From: Sulfitobacter faviae
GTDB lineage: Bacteria; Pseudomonadota; Alphaproteobacteria; Rhodobacterales; Rhodobacteraceae
Assembly (NCBI RefSeq): GCF_029870955.1
Contig: NZ_PGFQ01000001.1
Location: 2,790,001-2,854,000, forward strand
Direction of reading: 5' to 3'
Length of the DNA stretch: 64,000 nt
In this document: in pieces, positions 37,057 through 47,230 of the stretch
Layout: every line of letters starts with the position of its first letter
How positions within the stretch are numbered: position 1 is the first letter of the stretch
The notes under the pieces: model-generated
What the model was told of the DNA's origin: nothing
Databases searched by the model: none
What the model saw: only the letters and a program-made list of their open reading frames with translations
Position numbers and translations under genes: made by a program

Positions 37057-38606
37057 GTGACGCAACCGACCCGCATAGGCCCGACCGGCATCCGCCGGGA
37101 GATCGTGCAGCTGCCGCTGTTCTTGCAATTGTTCGGCGTCTCCGCCCTGTCGATGATCCTGCCGTCGATCCACGGGCTGGTGATGAACGATCATTTGGCC
37201 AGCCGGGCCTTTCTCTATGCGGGGCTTCTGGGGCTTGTGGCCTTCACGCTGATCGCCATCGCCCATGCCGGGCGCAAACCTTTGGACGGGGCGCTTGGGC
37301 CACTTTTGTCGCTGCTTTCGGCCTTTGTGTTGCTGCCGGTCTTCTTTGCGGTGCCTTTTCTTGAGGCGCTGCCGACGACGCGTTTCGTGAATGTCTATTT
37401 CGAGATGGTCAGCGCCCTGACCACCACCGGGGCCACCATGTTCAACCCCGAACGGCTGAGTGACACGCTGCATCTGTGGCGCGCGCAGGTCGGCTGGATG
37501 GGCGGGCTGCTGATGTGGGTCACGGCCTCAGCCATTCTGGCCCCGCTGCATTTGGGGGCTTTGAGGTCACGGCGCAGGCTGAGCCGGGGCGGCCTGATGA
37601 CCGGATCAACACGCGGATGGGCCGCATCACCCCGCGCCAACGGCTGCTGCGCACCACCCAAGCGTTGCTGCCGATCTACTTCGGGCTGACACTGCTGCTG
37701 TGGCTTTTGCTCGTCATCGGTGGGGAGACGGCCTTGGTGGCGCTTTGCCATGCCATGTCGGTCATGGCGACCTCGGGCATTTCGCCCATCGGCGGCGTGG
37801 CCGAGGCGCAGGTCGGCGTGACGGGCGAGGCGGTGATGATGCTCTTCATGCTCTTCGCCCTGTCGCGGCTGACCTTTTCCAAGGATACCGTCACCGCCAC
37901 CCAAGGCGGGCTGATGACCGACCCTGAGTTTCGCATCGGGCTTTTGGTGGTGATCGGCGTGCCGCTGCTGCTGTTCGCGCGCCATTGGATCGGCGCTTTT
38001 GAGGTCGAGGTTGAGGTCGACGGCACCCGCGCCTTGCACGCGCTTTGGGGCGGGCTCTTCACGGTGCTCTCCTTCCTGTCGACCACCGGTTTCGTCTCTG
38101 AGCATTGGGCCGATGCGCAGAATTGGTCGGGGCTGCGCACGCCGGGGCTGGTGCTCATGGGGCTTGCGCTGATCGGCGGCGGGGTGGCCACCACGGCGGG
38201 CGGGGTGAAGCTGCTGCGGGTCTTCGCCCTTTACCAAAACGGGGTGCGCGAGATGGACCGGCTGGTCTATCCCAATTCCGTCAGCGGGGCGGGGGCGGCC
38301 GGGCGGCGTTTGCAAAGCAACGGGGCTTTCATCGCTTGGATCTTCTTCATGCTCTTCGCCATGTCACTGGCTGGGGTGACCCTGCTGCTGACCCTGACCG
38401 GCGCCTCCTTCGATGCGGCGGTGGTCATGTCAGTGGCCACGCTGTCCACCACCGGGCCGCTGATCGAACATGCCGCCGACAAGCCCATTCACCTGATCGA
38501 ACTGGGATTGGCGGCCAAAGTCATCCTTAGCGGTGCCATGGTGCTGGGGCGGCTGGAAACCTTGGCGATTATTGCGCTGATGACCCCGAATTTGTGGCGC
38601 GCTTGA
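37057..38606 (+). CDS. trkH: Potassium uptake channel subunit TrkH (one-base frameshift in the read sequence)
   Basis: The membrane channel of the Trk system. Around ten hydrophobic segments are seen, with the potassium-filter repeats ALTTTGATMF, VMATSGISPIGG, FLSTTGF and ATLSTTGPL. The start is a GTG at 37057 behind AGGAG. The frame breaks at a five-base G run (37554-37558). One added G turns LHLGALRSRR into LHLGGFEVTAQAEPG and gives a protein of about 516 residues, normal for TrkH. It partners with the upstream TrkA. Confidence 0.93.
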
Positions 38607-38736
38607 CACGTTTAGCGCTAGAACCGCCCTAGTCCTCTGATATTGGGGCTGGAAACTCACGCTTTCGCACTCCATACTTGAGGCAATGGGGGGGTCCGGT
38701 ACGCGGACGCCAGCAAGAACAAAAGGCGATACTACC

Positions 38737-38976
38737 ATGGCGTCAGACAGACAGAACCTTCAGGATGCGTTCCTTAACCACGTTCGCAAGACCAAAGTAC
38801 CGGTGACAATTTTCCTGATCAATGGCGTCAAATTGCAGGGCGTCATTACATGGTTTGACAACTTCTGCGTTCTGCTGCGCCGCGACGGTCAATCGCAACT
38901 TGTGTACAAACACGCGATTTCGACCATCATGCCAAGCCAGCCGATCAGCCTATATGAGGGCGAAGACGCTTCTTGA
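38737..38976 (+). CDS. hfq: RNA chaperone Hfq
   Basis: A 79-residue Sm-like protein forming a hexamer that binds small RNAs and mRNAs. Sm1 motif is [29 protein letters not shown] and Sm2 is [17 protein letters not shown]. The proximal-face residues (Q8 in NLQDAFL, the K/Y in YKHAIS) are present. The alphaproteobacterial form has almost no C-terminal tail, ending YEGEDAS. The start at 38737 gives the standard MASDRQN. It is translationally coupled to hflX, whose TTG start overlaps the hfq stop. Confidence 0.97.
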
Positions 38977-40271
38977 GCCGTCCAGCATTTCAGATCGACA
39001 ACAGCGACGGGCCCCGCGTAACGCGCGCTTGGGTGCTGCATCCTGATATCAAGTCCGACAACGACCGGCGCGCGCCCGAGCCCGCGCTGGCCGAAGCCGT
39101 GGCACTGGCCGAGGCGCTGCCCGAGTTGCAGGTCGTCGGCTCCGAAGTCGTGCCCCTGCGCACGGTGCATGCGGGTATGCTGTTCGGCAAGGGCAAGATC
39201 GAAGAGCTTGAGCAGCGCATGAAGGGGGCAGAGGTCGACCTCGTGCTGGTCGATGGCCCCGTGACCCCGGTGCAGCAGCGCAATCTTGAGAAGGCTTGGG
39301 GCGTCAAACTGCTCGACCGGACCGGGCTGATTCTCGAAATTTTCAGCGATCGTGCGGCGACCCGCGAAGGGGTGCTTCAGGTTGAGATGGCCGCGCTGAA
39401 CTATCAGCGCACGCGGCTTGTCCGGGCATGGACCCACCTTGAGCGGCAGCGCGGCGGTTTGGGTTTTGTCGGCGGTCCGGGTGAGACCCAGATCGAGGCT
39501 GACCGCCGTGCCATTGACGACCAATTGGTGCGCCTGCGCCGCCAATTGGAAAAAGTCGTGAAAACCCGCGCCCTGCACCGTGCCGCACGGGCCAAGGTGC
39601 CGTTCCCCATCGTCGCGCTGGTGGGCTATACCAACGCCGGGAAATCCACGCTTTTCAACCGTTTGACCGGGGCCGAGGTTATGGCCAAAGACATGCTCTT
39701 TGCCACGCTCGACCCGACCATGCGCAGCCTCGTGCTGCCCGATGGGCCTGAGATCATCCTCAGCGACACGGTGGGTTTCATCAGCGATCTGCCCACGGAA
39801 CTCGTCGCCGCCTTCCGCGCCACGCTGGAAGAGGTTTTGGCCGCCGATATCATCTGCCATGTGCGCGATGTCTCTCATGCCGAGACCGAAGAGCAGGCGC
39901 AGAACGTGCGCGATATTCTCGCCTCTCTCGGTGTGCCGAAAGAGACCCGCAGTTTCGAGGTTTGGAACAAGCTGGACCTGCTGCCCGAAGACCGGGCCGA
40001 GGCGATGCGCGCCCGTGCCGCGCGCAACGATGATGTGCTGGCGATCTCGGCCATCACGGGCGAAGGGCTGGAGACGCTGCAAGAAACCATCGCCGAGGCG
40101 CTGCAAGGTGCCGTGCGCGAGGCTGTGCTGACCCTTGGTTTCGCCGACGGCAAGAAACGCGCCTGGCTGTTCGCGCAGGACGTGGTCGAGGGCGAGCGCC
40201 AGACCGACGACGGGTTCGAGATCACCGTGCGCTGGTCCGCGCGGCAAGAGGCTGAATTCCAGCAAATTTGA
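38973..40271 (+). CDS. hflX: Ribosome-associated GTPase HflX
   Basis: A 432-residue GTPase that splits stalled or heat-damaged ribosomes. The N-terminal domain has [14 protein letters not shown] and [17 protein letters not shown], and a coiled region with [18 protein letters not shown] precedes the G domain. G1 is [10 protein letters not shown]3 is [11 protein letters not shown] and G4 is NKLD. The start codon is TTG at 38973, overlapping the hfq stop (TTGA), which is a usual hfq-hflX coupling. The protein begins immediately with a family-typical sequence, so I see no better start. Confidence 0.95.
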
Positions 40272-40368
40272 CGGGTTTGCCATGGGCGGTGAAATTTTGC
40301 CGCCCCCGGCATCGAATTCCGCGCGTCGCGCCGCATATGGTCCTATGACCAAAAACGGAGCGCGCCAC

Positions 40369-40770
40369 ATGACCCTCGTTATCCTTTACCTCTCTACCGT
40401 CGTCATCTTCCTCGGGCTGGATTATCTCGGGCTGACCTACCTCATCAAACCTGCGTTCGAGCGTGATATCGGCAACTGGCTGTTGGATGAATTCCGCATG
40501 GCCCCGGCGCTGATCTTCTATGCCTTCTTCGTGGCCGTGGTGCTGTGGTTCGTGTCTTGGCCCGCGATGGTGCAGGATCATTCGCTGCTCTGGGTCTTTG
40601 GCAATGCGTTGCTGATCGGGGCGATGGGCTATGGCACCTATGAGTTCACCAATTTGGCGACGCTCAAGGATTGGACATGGGCCATGGTCGCGCGCGACTT
40701 CACTTGGGGCTCGGTCCTGACCGGGACGGCGACGACGGCGGGTGTGGCGATCACCCGCGCCTTTACCTAA
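40369..40770 (+). CDS. DUF2177-family integral membrane protein
   Basis: A 133-residue protein with four predicted helices: [57 protein letters not shown] and a C-terminal one ending in [15 protein letters not shown]. The [24 protein letters not shown] and DFTWGSVL motifs fit DUF2177. It has no known function. The ATG at 40369 is preceded by CGGAG. Another in-frame ATG at 40345 is possible. It overlaps rluE by 4 bases tail to tail, and sits downstream of hflX but separated by about 100 bases. Confidence 0.85.
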   Translation: MTLVILYLSTVVIFLGLDYLGLTYLIKPAFERDIGNWLLDEFRMAPALIFYAFFVAVVLWFVSWPAMVQDHSLLWVFGNALLIGAMGYGTYEFTNLATLKDWTWAMVARDFTWGSVLTGTATTAGVAITRAFT

Positions 40771-41333
40771 CGGCCCGTTTCGGTCGACCAGCGCCATGCG
40801 CCGGGTTGCAGCCCGGCCAGCGTCCAGTCGCCCACGCTTTCGCGGATCAGCCGCAGCGTGGGCAGGCCGACATGGGCTGTCATGCGCCGCACTTGCCGGT
40901 TGCGCCCCTCGCGGATGGTGATGCGCAGCCAAGCATCGGGGACCGTCTTGCGAAAACGCACCGGCGGGTCGCGCGGCCAAAGCGGATCAGGCGCGTCGAT
41001 CTGATCCACCTGGGCGGGTTTCGTCAGACCGTCCTTCAGTTCGACACCTTTGCGCAGCGCGTCGAGCGCCGCGGCATCCGGCGTGCCTTCGACCTGCACC
41101 AGATAGCTCTTGGGCCGTTTGTATTTGGGATGCGCGATGCGGGCCTGAAGCGGGCCGTGGTCTGTCAGCACCAAAAGCCCTTCGCTGTCGCGGTCGAGCC
41201 GCCCTGCGGGATAAAATCCCTTTTCATCGACATAGGCCGAGAGGGTGGGCCGTGTGCTGCCTTCGGTGCCTTTGTCGGTGAATTGCGACAGCACGCCATA
41301 GGGTTTGTACAGCAAGATCACGCGGGCGGTCAT
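40767..41333 (-). CDS. rluE: 23S rRNA pseudouridine synthase, RluE-type
   Basis: A 188-residue RsuA/RluB/E/F-family enzyme. The catalytic Asp lies in the motif [17 protein letters not shown], and the C-terminal [32 protein letters not shown] is close to E. coli RluE, which modifies U2457. There is no N-terminal S4 domain, also as in RluE. The ATG overlaps the stop of the upstream penicillin-acylase gene (ATGA). The assignment to RluE rather than another member is likely but not certain. Confidence 0.88.
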   Translation of the reverse strand: MTARVILLYKPYGVLSQFTDKGTEGSTRPTLSAYVDEKGFYPAGRLDRDSEGLLVLTDHGPLQARIAHPKYKRPKSYLVQVEGTPDAAALDALRKGVELKDGLTKPAQVDQIDAPDPLWPRDPPVRFRKTVPDAWLRITIREGRNRQVRRMTAHVGLPTLRLIRESVGDWTLAGLQPGAWRWSTETGR

Positions 41334-43798
41334 TGGGCAGGCTCCAATCGGGTCACGCCCACGGCAGCGGCGCGGGCCAGTTCGGCGTCCAGCGACATCG
41401 GGATATATTCGCCCCGCCGCCAGAGTTGCGCCATATCATCGTAATGGCGCGACAGGAAATGCCCCGATTGCCCGGTGGAGGTGACAAAGACCGAACTGTC
41501 GGGATCGGCAAAATCGTAAACGCCGCGATAGCCCGCGCCGTGCACGTTATAAAACGGGTCTTTGCCGGTGCCGCGTGTCAGCCCGCGTTGCAGGGTGTTG
41601 TCCCCGCCCGAGGTCGACTGGCGGATGTTCACGAAGTAGCGCAAAAGCGGCACCTCGCCCAGCACGGGGTGATCATGGGTCGCCTGATGCGCGTCGCCCC
41701 AGCGGAGCGATTCAAGCTGCGTGCCCCATGTCTCGTTGATCCACAAAAGCGCATCGTCGAGCGCCAGCCGCGCCATGTCGTGGCAGGTCTCCACCGGCGC
41801 GGATTGGCGCACATCGCACCATTTCGCAGCGCCCTGCACATCGCGAAAGGCGCGTTCGATGAAGAGCGGCTGGATATGGGTGAACTCCTCGGCCAGCGGT
41901 CCCAATTCATCGCGGATCAGCCGGTCCTGTAGCGCGCGGATCCACGCGGCATAGATCAGCGGCTCGGGCAGGTGTTCGTTCATCTCACCCGACCAACCGG
42001 CGAGCAGATCAAGCGCGCGCTGGCGCTGGCGCTCCGGCGTGCCATCGGGGGCGGCCTCTCCGGTGAACCACAGCTCGGCGCCGATGAGCGGCAGCAGCGA
42101 CCGGGCGGTGGGGCTGACGGTATCAAGCTGCGCTTCGATGAAACTATCGCGGGTGTGCACCTCGCGGTTCTGCATCAGCCGTTGCCAGCGCTGGACCCGC
42201 TGCGTGTCGCCCCAGACAAAGGAGACATGGTTGGGGAAGGGGCGGTCGACCGTTTTGTTGTTGGTATTGCCAAGGATGCCGCCTGCGGGGGCGATGAATT
42301 CGGGGTTCGCGGTATAGGGCAGCATCCCGTCCCAGCGGTTGGCGGCGATCCAACCGGGGCTGGGCATGCGCCCTTCGCTTTGGTGATTGGCATCGCGGCG
42401 CGGCATGGCGCCGATGGTCTTCATCGCGATGGTGTCGCGGTCGACAAGCGTGAGGTTCTGCGCGGGTGCCACATAGTCCGTTGCGGCATTGATCGCCTGC
42501 TGCACCGATTTCGCGCGCATCACCTTCATCGCGGCGGCAAGTGAGGTGTCCTCTTCGGTAAAGAGGGTCGAGGCGACAGAGGCCACATGCCCCGGCGGGG
42601 TGATGCTGCCAAGGTTGTAGTGGCTGCCGGGCAGCACGGGGCCATTGTCGGTCCAACGCAGGGTGACAGTGATCGGATCGGCATCGGCGATATTGATGAT
42701 CGACGCGCGTTTGCGGAACTTCTTGAACCCGTCCGGGGTGCGATATTCCTCGGCGTTGTCGGGGTTCAGCTCTTCGATATAGACGTCTTGATCATCGACA
42801 TAGGCGGTGGTTAGCCCCCAGCCCAGATCGGCGCTGCGGCCCGTAAGCACCACCGGCATCCCCGGAATGGTGCCACCGATCACGCCGCCGGTTTCAAGCT
42901 CCAGCCGGGCCAGATACCAGATCGCGGGGGCGGTGAAGCCCAAATGCGGGTCATTGGCCAAAAGCGTGCCCCCTGCGGCAGAGCGCGAGGGCGCGGCGGC
43001 CCAAGCGTTGGAAGCCCCGGCGAAGGCCTGCCGTTTGAAGGGTGACAGCGGGTGGCTTTCAATCGGCGCTGCGGCGGCGTGGCGGCGGGTGACCTCGGGG
43101 AAAAGGGCGGCATATTCAGGCAGGGCGGCGACCCCGCTGCCCGGCGCTTCGGGCAGGATGTCGCGCAGACGGTCCGGATCGCTCAACTCCAAAGACACGC
43201 GCGCGCGCAGCACCTCGGCCTCCAGATGGCCCGACATTTGCAGGCCCATGAGCTTGGTGATCGCGAGTGAATCCGCAGGCCGCCACGGGGCCATGGGCGC
43301 ATTGAAAAGCCACATCTCGGGCGCACCGCGGCCCAAGGCTTCGGTGTTGATCTGGTCGAGACGCGCGTTGATCCCCGCGGAATAAGCCTCAAGCGCCGCT
43401 TCGGTTTCGGGGTCGAGCTTATCCGCCGCCGCCACGGCAAGGCGGTAGATGTCATAGCGCCGCATCAGCTTGTCGGTGGTGATGGTGGCGGTGCCGAAGA
43501 CCTCGGACAGACGCCCCTGCGCGGTGCGGCGCAGGGTGATCAATTGCCACAGCCGGTCTTGGGCATGCGCGAAGCCGAGGCCGAAAAAGACATCCTCATC
43601 GCTCTGCCCGAAGATATGCGGCACGTTGGCATTGTCGCGCACGATCTCGACCGGGGCGCTGACGCCCGCGACCTCGACCGTATCATCATAGTCGGGCAGG
43701 GACCGCGCGGCGAACCAATAGACCAGCACCAAAACCACGACGCTCAGCGCGACGAGAAACACCGCCAATCGGATAAGCCAGCGAAACATCAATGCCAT
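41330..43798 (-). CDS. Penicillin acylase family N-terminal-nucleophile hydrolase
   Basis: An 822-residue protein with an N-terminal hydrophobic segment (residues about 5-28), so it is exported or anchored. It has an alpha-subunit region ([29 protein letters not shown]) and an internal serine in [28 protein letters not shown], where self-cleavage exposes the catalytic Ser of the beta subunit. The remaining body has [16 protein letters not shown] and a C-terminal [15 protein letters not shown]. Relatives include penicillin G acylases and acyl-homoserine-lactone acylases, so quorum quenching is possible but not shown. The start is the ATG at 43798 or 43789. Confidence 0.9.
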   Translation of the reverse strand: MALMFRWLIRLAVFLVALSVVVLVLVYWFAARSLPDYDDTVEVAGVSAPVEIVRDNANVPHIFGQSDEDVFFGLGFAHAQDRLWQLITLRRTAQGRLSEVFGTATITTDKLMRRYDIYRLAVAAADKLDPETEAALEAYSAGINARLDQINTEALGRGAPEMWLFNAPMAPWRPADSLAITKLMGLQMSGHLEAEVLRARVSLELSDPDRLRDILPEAPGSGVAALPEYAALFPEVTRRHAAAAPIESHPLSPFKRQAFAGASNAWAAAPSRSAAGGTLLANDPHLGFTAPAIWYLARLELETGGVIGGTIPGMPVVLTGRSADLGWGLTTAYVDDQDVYIEELNPDNAEEYRTPDGFKKFRKRASIINIADADPITVTLRWTDNGPVLPGSHYNLGSITPPGHVASVASTLFTEEDTSLAAAMKVMRAKSVQQAINAATDYVAPAQNLTLVDRDTIAMKTIGAMPRRDANHQSEGRMPSPGWIAANRWDGMLPYTANPEFIAPAGGILGNTNNKTVDRPFPNHVSFVWGDTQRVQRWQRLMQNREVHTRDSFIEAQLDTVSPTARSLLPLIGAELWFTGEAAPDGTPERQRQRALDLLAGWSGEMNEHLPEPLIYAAWIRALQDRLIRDELGPLAEEFTHIQPLFIERAFRDVQGAAKWCDVRQSAPVETCHDMARLALDDALLWINETWGTQLESLRWGDAHQATHDHPVLGEVPLLRYFVNIRQSTSGGDNTLQRGLTRGTGKDPFYNVHGAGYRGVYDFADPDSSVFVTSTGQSGHFLSRHYDDMAQLWRRGEYIPMSLDAELARAAAVGVTRLEPAQ

Positions 43799-43894
43799 CG
43801 GGGGATCCTCGACTGGCGCGCAGATTGACCGGAGCGCGCAGGGTGGTAGGTGTAATGACAGGGAATAACGCAACTGAATGACAAGGAAAAGCAC

Positions 43895-44767
43895 ATGGCA
43901 AAGCTCGCGTTTTTGGGACTGGGGGTCATGGGGGCTCCGATGGCGGGGCATCTGCAAAAGGCGGGCCACGATGTGACCGTCTACAACCGCACCGAAGCCA
44001 AGGCCGACGACTGGGTGAAAACCTATGGCGGCGCTATGGCCAAGACACCGCGTGCGGCGGCAAAGGATGCGGACTTCGTGATCGCCTGCGTCGGCAATGA
44101 CGATGATCTGCGCTCGGTCTGTTTGGGGGACGACGGGGCCTTTGGCGGCATGACGGCGGGGGCGATCTTTGTTGATCACACCACCGTTTCGGCGGCTGTG
44201 ACTCGTGAGCTTTATGCCGCCGCCGATGACGCGCAGGTGAGCTTTGTCGACGCGCCGATCTCAGGTGGTCAGGCAGGCGCGGAAAACGGCCAATTGTCGA
44301 TCATGTGCGGCGGCGACGAAGGCGCTTTTGACCGGGCGCTGCCGATCATGGAGGTCTACGCGAAAATTTGCCGCCGCATTGGGGAAAGCGGCGCAGGTCA
44401 GATGACCAAGATGTGCAACCAGATCGCCATCGCGGGGCTGGTGCAGGGCCTGTCCGAGGCGCTGCATTTCGCCGAGAAGGCGGGGCTTGATGGCCGCGCC
44501 GTGGTCGAGGTGATCAGCCAAGGCGCGGCAGGTTCATGGCAGATGGAAAACCGCTATGAGACCATGCTCGACGACAAGTTTGATCACGGCTTTGCTGTGG
44601 ATTGGATGCGCAAGGATTTGGGCATCTGTCTCGATGCGGCGGATGAGACGGGGGCGAGCCTGCCGGTGACCGCGCTGGTCGATCAGTTCTACAAAGACGT
44701 GCAGAAGATGGGCGGCGGGCGTTGGGATACGTCGAGCCTGTTCAAACGGTTGCAGAACCTCGGCTAA
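43895..44767 (+). CDS. NAD(P)-dependent beta-hydroxyacid dehydrogenase
   Basis: A 290-residue member of the 3-hydroxyisobutyrate/tartronate-semialdehyde reductase family. The Rossmann motif is FLGLGVMGAPMAGHLQ, the substrate-binding motif is DAPISGGQAGAENGQL, and the catalytic Lys lies in GAGQMTKMCNQIAI (about residue 172). The C-terminal domain is all-helical, with FAVDWMRKDLGICLDAA. The precise substrate is open: 3-hydroxyisobutyrate, tartronate semialdehyde and glyoxylate reduction are all possible. Divergent from the penicillin acylase gene. Confidence 0.88.
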   Translation: MAKLAFLGLGVMGAPMAGHLQKAGHDVTVYNRTEAKADDWVKTYGGAMAKTPRAAAKDADFVIACVGNDDDLRSVCLGDDGAFGGMTAGAIFVDHTTVSAAVTRELYAAADDAQVSFVDAPISGGQAGAENGQLSIMCGGDEGAFDRALPIMEVYAKICRRIGESGAGQMTKMCNQIAIAGLVQGLSEALHFAEKAGLDGRAVVEVISQGAAGSWQMENRYETMLDDKFDHGFAVDWMRKDLGICLDAADETGASLPVTALVDQFYKDVQKMGGGRWDTSSLFKRLQNLG

Positions 44768-44770
44768 CCC

Positions 44771-44794
44771 GCAATGGGCAGCTTTGCCCATTGC
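44771..44794. repeat. Perfect inverted repeat after the dehydrogenase gene
   Basis: gcaatgggca and tgcccattgc (10 bp each) flank a gctt loop, 3 bases after the stop. It is followed by ccccaaacaaaaa instead of T's, so it is not a standard terminator on the plus strand. It may still help end or protect the mRNA. Confidence 0.6.
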
Positions 44795-44801
44795 CCCAAA
44801 C

Positions 44802-44828
44802 AAAAACGCCCGGCCTAAAGCCGGGCGT
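44802..44828 (-). terminator. Terminator of the SYLF-protein gene
   Basis: On the minus strand the stem cgcccggc/gccgggcg (44807-44827) with a 5-base loop is followed by TTTTTG. It lies 27 bases past the SYLF stop. Confidence 0.85.
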
Positions 44829-44854
44829 GTGCTTTCAGCAGACGCGGATGCCCA

Positions 44855-45421
44855 TTAGGGAATGATCCGCGTGTATTTCGTGCCTTCCAGCGTCGCGCCG
44901 ATGCGCAGGCCCGCGCGGCCAAAGACGGCGGCCAGCACCGGGGCCATGACGGTGGTGGTATCCGCACTGACGCTGTCGCCCTTGTCCGAGATCACATATT
45001 CCAGACCGGCCCCCGCCGCCCAACCGGGCGAGCTGCGGAATTCGCGCAGGGCGGGTTCGGTCATGAAGAACAGCACATGCGCATATTGCTGCGCGCCGAT
45101 CTGCAAGCCGCCCGAGGCTTTGGTCACCGAATAATAGTCCACCGTCACGTCGTTGACGCGCAGCGCGCCGCGCCCGTAGGCACCGCCAAAGCCGAGGCCC
45201 GCTTCGGTCACCAGCGGCATGACCAACATGCCATTGGCCTTTTCGGCCAATTGCCGGGTGTTGGGATAGCCGCGGTACATCTCGGCCAATGTCGCGTCCA
45301 CGCGCGCGTCGATCATCGCGCTGCCGCGTCCGCCCACGCCATTGCCGCAGGCCGCGGTCGCGCCGAGCGCCGAGAGGGCGCCCAATGTCACGAAGCGCCG
45401 GTTATATGTCTGTTTGGTCAT
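44855..45421 (-). CDS. SYLF/YSC84-domain Tat-type lipoprotein
   Basis: A 188-residue exported protein with a twin-arginine start (TYNRRFVTLGALSALGATAAC), where Cys at about residue 25 fits a lipobox. The body is a SYLF domain: GMLVMPLVTEAGLGFGGAYGRGAL, YYSVTKASGGLQIGAQQYAHVLFF, and a C-terminal TVMAPVLAAVFGRAGLRIG. SYLF proteins bind lipids. The start at 45421 gives MTKQTYNRRF and has GGCAGATAAG before it. An in-frame ATG 21 bases upstream is less likely. The region behind the gene start carries an inverted repeat, ttatgcg...cgcataa. Confidence 0.82.
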   Translation of the reverse strand: MTKQTYNRRFVTLGALSALGATAACGNGVGGRGSAMIDARVDATLAEMYRGYPNTRQLAEKANGMLVMPLVTEAGLGFGGAYGRGALRVNDVTVDYYSVTKASGGLQIGAQQYAHVLFFMTEPALREFRSSPGWAAGAGLEYVISDKGDSVSADTTTVMAPVLAAVFGRAGLRIGATLEGTKYTRIIP

Positions 45422-45472
45422 CTTATCTGCCTGTATATTCAAGATCGGTTGCCTGCTGCCGGTTTTCCCGAC

Positions 45473-45494
45473 TTATGCGCAAGATTACGCATAA
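45473..45494. promoter_or_regulatory. Inverted repeat upstream of the SYLF gene
   Basis: TTATGCG (45473-45479) and CGCATAA (45488-45494) are exact inverted repeats, spaced 8 bases. It may be a regulator site or a weak hairpin. It lies about 52 bases upstream of the SYLF start and 54 bases past the hemB stop. Confidence 0.35.
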
Positions 45495-45547
45495 TCCTGC
45501 GGCTTGTCATGTTGATTGGCCCCTTTGCGCAGATTTACGCCCTTAGG

Positions 45548-46555
45548 TCACGCGCTTTTGAGCAAAAGCCGGGCGACATCGGGGGCGAAATAGGTCAGCA
45601 CGCCGTCGCAACCCGCGCGTTTAAAGGCCAGAAGGCTCTCCATCATCGCGCGTTCGCCGTCGATCCAACCTTGGTCCGCCGCGCCCTTGATCATGCTGTA
45701 TTCGCCTGAGACCTGATAGGCGAAGGTCGGCGCGCCGAAGGCGTCTTTTACCCGGCGACAGATATCAAGGTAGGGCATTCCCGGTTTCACCATGACCATA
45801 TCCGCGCCTTCCGAGAGGTCACGCGCCACAAGCCGCAGCGCCTCGTCACTATTGGCCGGATCCATCTGATAGGTCTTTTTGTCGCCGGTCAGGGCCGCAG
45901 AGGCGCCAACCGCGTCGCGGAAGGGGCCGTAGAAAGCGCTGGCGTATTTGGCGGCGTAGCTCAGGATCATCACATCTTGATGCCCGGCCTCTTCGAGGGC
46001 TGCGCGGATCGCGCCGATGCGCCCGTCCATCATATCCGAAGGCCCGATGATATCCGCCCCTGCTTCGGCTTGGGCCAGCGCCATCTTGACCAGCGCCTCG
46101 ACCGTGCGGTCGTTCACGATGATGCCGTCTTCGACGAAACCGTCATGGCCGTTGATGTTATAGGTATCGAGCGCCACATCGGTCATCACCACCATCTCCG
46201 GCACCGCCTTTTTGATCGCGGCAATGGCGCGGTTGGTGGCGTTCTGCGGATCCCATGCGCGGGCGCAGTCTTCGGTTCGGTCCTCGGGCCCGGTATAGGG
46301 AAAGACGCAGACCGTGCCGATGCCCAGGTCCGCCGCCGCGCGCACCGCCGGGACCAGCGTGTCGACCGACCGGCGCATGACACCGGGCATGGAGGGGATC
46401 GGCTCTTCCACGCCTTGGCCATCGCGCACGAAAACCGGCCAGATCAGATCGCCCAGTTGCAGGTCATTCTCGCGCACCAACGCGCGGATACCGGCATTGG
46501 CACGGGTGCGGCGCAGGCGTGTGGCGGGGAAGGGGGCGTGGACGGGTTGCATCAA
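45548..46555 (-). CDS. hemB: Porphobilinogen synthase (delta-aminolevulinate dehydratase)
   Basis: A 335-residue enzyme that condenses two 5-aminolevulinate molecules in heme and tetrapyrrole synthesis. The Schiff-base lysines are in YAAKYASAFYGPF and MVKPGMPYLD. The zinc-binding cysteines of other bacteria are replaced: VALDTYNINGHDG has Asp and Asn where the zinc form has three Cys. This points to the Zn-independent class found in Rhodobacter and plants. The start at 46555 (MMQP) has no clear ribosome site, and an ATG one codon in is equivalent. A SYLF lipoprotein gene lies downstream. Confidence 0.95.
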   Translation of the reverse strand: MMQPVHAPFPATRLRRTRANAGIRALVRENDLQLGDLIWPVFVRDGQGVEEPIPSMPGVMRRSVDTLVPAVRAAADLGIGTVCVFPYTGPEDRTEDCARAWDPQNATNRAIAAIKKAVPEMVVMTDVALDTYNINGHDGFVEDGIIVNDRTVEALVKMALAQAEAGADIIGPSDMMDGRIGAIRAALEEAGHQDVMILSYAAKYASAFYGPFRDAVGASAALTGDKKTYQMDPANSDEALRLVARDLSEGADMVMVKPGMPYLDICRRVKDAFGAPTFAYQVSGEYSMIKGAADQGWIDGERAMMESLLAFKRAGCDGVLTYFAPDVARLLLKSA

Positions 46556-46671
46556 TTATACCTCAGAATGGCTTGGCACGGGCTTGCCATGTATTTTTGA
46601 ACGCCTCAACCCTATGAATTGTTGCGCCGGACCGCTAAGAGATCCGAACTCAATATTCGGACGAGCACGCC

Positions 46672-47199
46672 TTGGACTGGTATCAAACCCTTTTCGAAAT
46701 GATCGACATGCGCTCTTTCTCGAACCTTTGGTTCTGGATCGCGCTGGCTGTGATGTGGTCGACGGCAAGTCACTGGGTGCTGGGCGTGCCCTTCGACATG
46801 GTCCTGCGCGCCCGCCGCTATGGCGGAGAGGCCGAGGCCGATTTGGAAGACATCGTGCGGATCAACGTGAACCGGATGCTCTATATCTCGCAGGTCTCGG
46901 GGCTGTGGCTCTTGGGGCTGGGGTTCTTCGCGCTGACCTCTCTGGTGCTCTTGGGGTTCGTCTATGGCATCGAATTCGCTCAAGCCCTGCTGCTCTTGGG
47001 CTTTCCCATGTCGCTGGTGGGGCTTTTAAGCCTGTCGACCGCCCGGCTCATTCGCATCGAAGGGTCAACCGGCGAGGTGCTGCGGCGGCGATTGATGCGG
47101 CACCGGCTTTACACCCAGATCATCGGCATGGTCTCGATCTTCGTGACCGCGCTTTGGGGAATGTATCAAAATCTAAGCATCGGCCCGCTGGCGGGTTGA
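46672..47199 (+). CDS. Conserved membrane protein of unknown function
   Basis: A 175-residue protein with four hydrophobic segments: NLWFWIALAVMWSTASHWVLG, MLYISQVSGLWLLGLGFFALTSLV, IEFAQALLLLGFPMSLVGLL and YTQIIGMVSIFVTALWGMY. The opening MDWYQTLFEMIDMRSFSNLWFW starts at a TTG (46672); the next candidate is an ATG at 46699 (frame of MIDMR). Close relatives in this group carry the name 'component of SufBCD complex' in some annotations, which I cannot substantiate from sequence. It precedes mfd by 31 bases, so may be co-transcribed. Function unknown. Confidence 0.7.
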   Translation: MDWYQTLFEMIDMRSFSNLWFWIALAVMWSTASHWVLGVPFDMVLRARRYGGEAEADLEDIVRINVNRMLYISQVSGLWLLGLGFFALTSLVLLGFVYGIEFAQALLLLGFPMSLVGLLSLSTARLIRIEGSTGEVLRRRLMRHRLYTQIIGMVSIFVTALWGMYQNLSIGPLAG

Positions 47200-47230
47200 C
47201 AGCCCCCCTCCGAGGGCCAATTGAGACCCG

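Noticed and set aside
46574..46587. Sigma-54-like promoter TGGCACG...TTGC before the membrane protein gene
   Set aside because: The gap between GG and GC is 9 instead of 10 bases. It would fit only if a G were missing in the run, which cannot be shown here.
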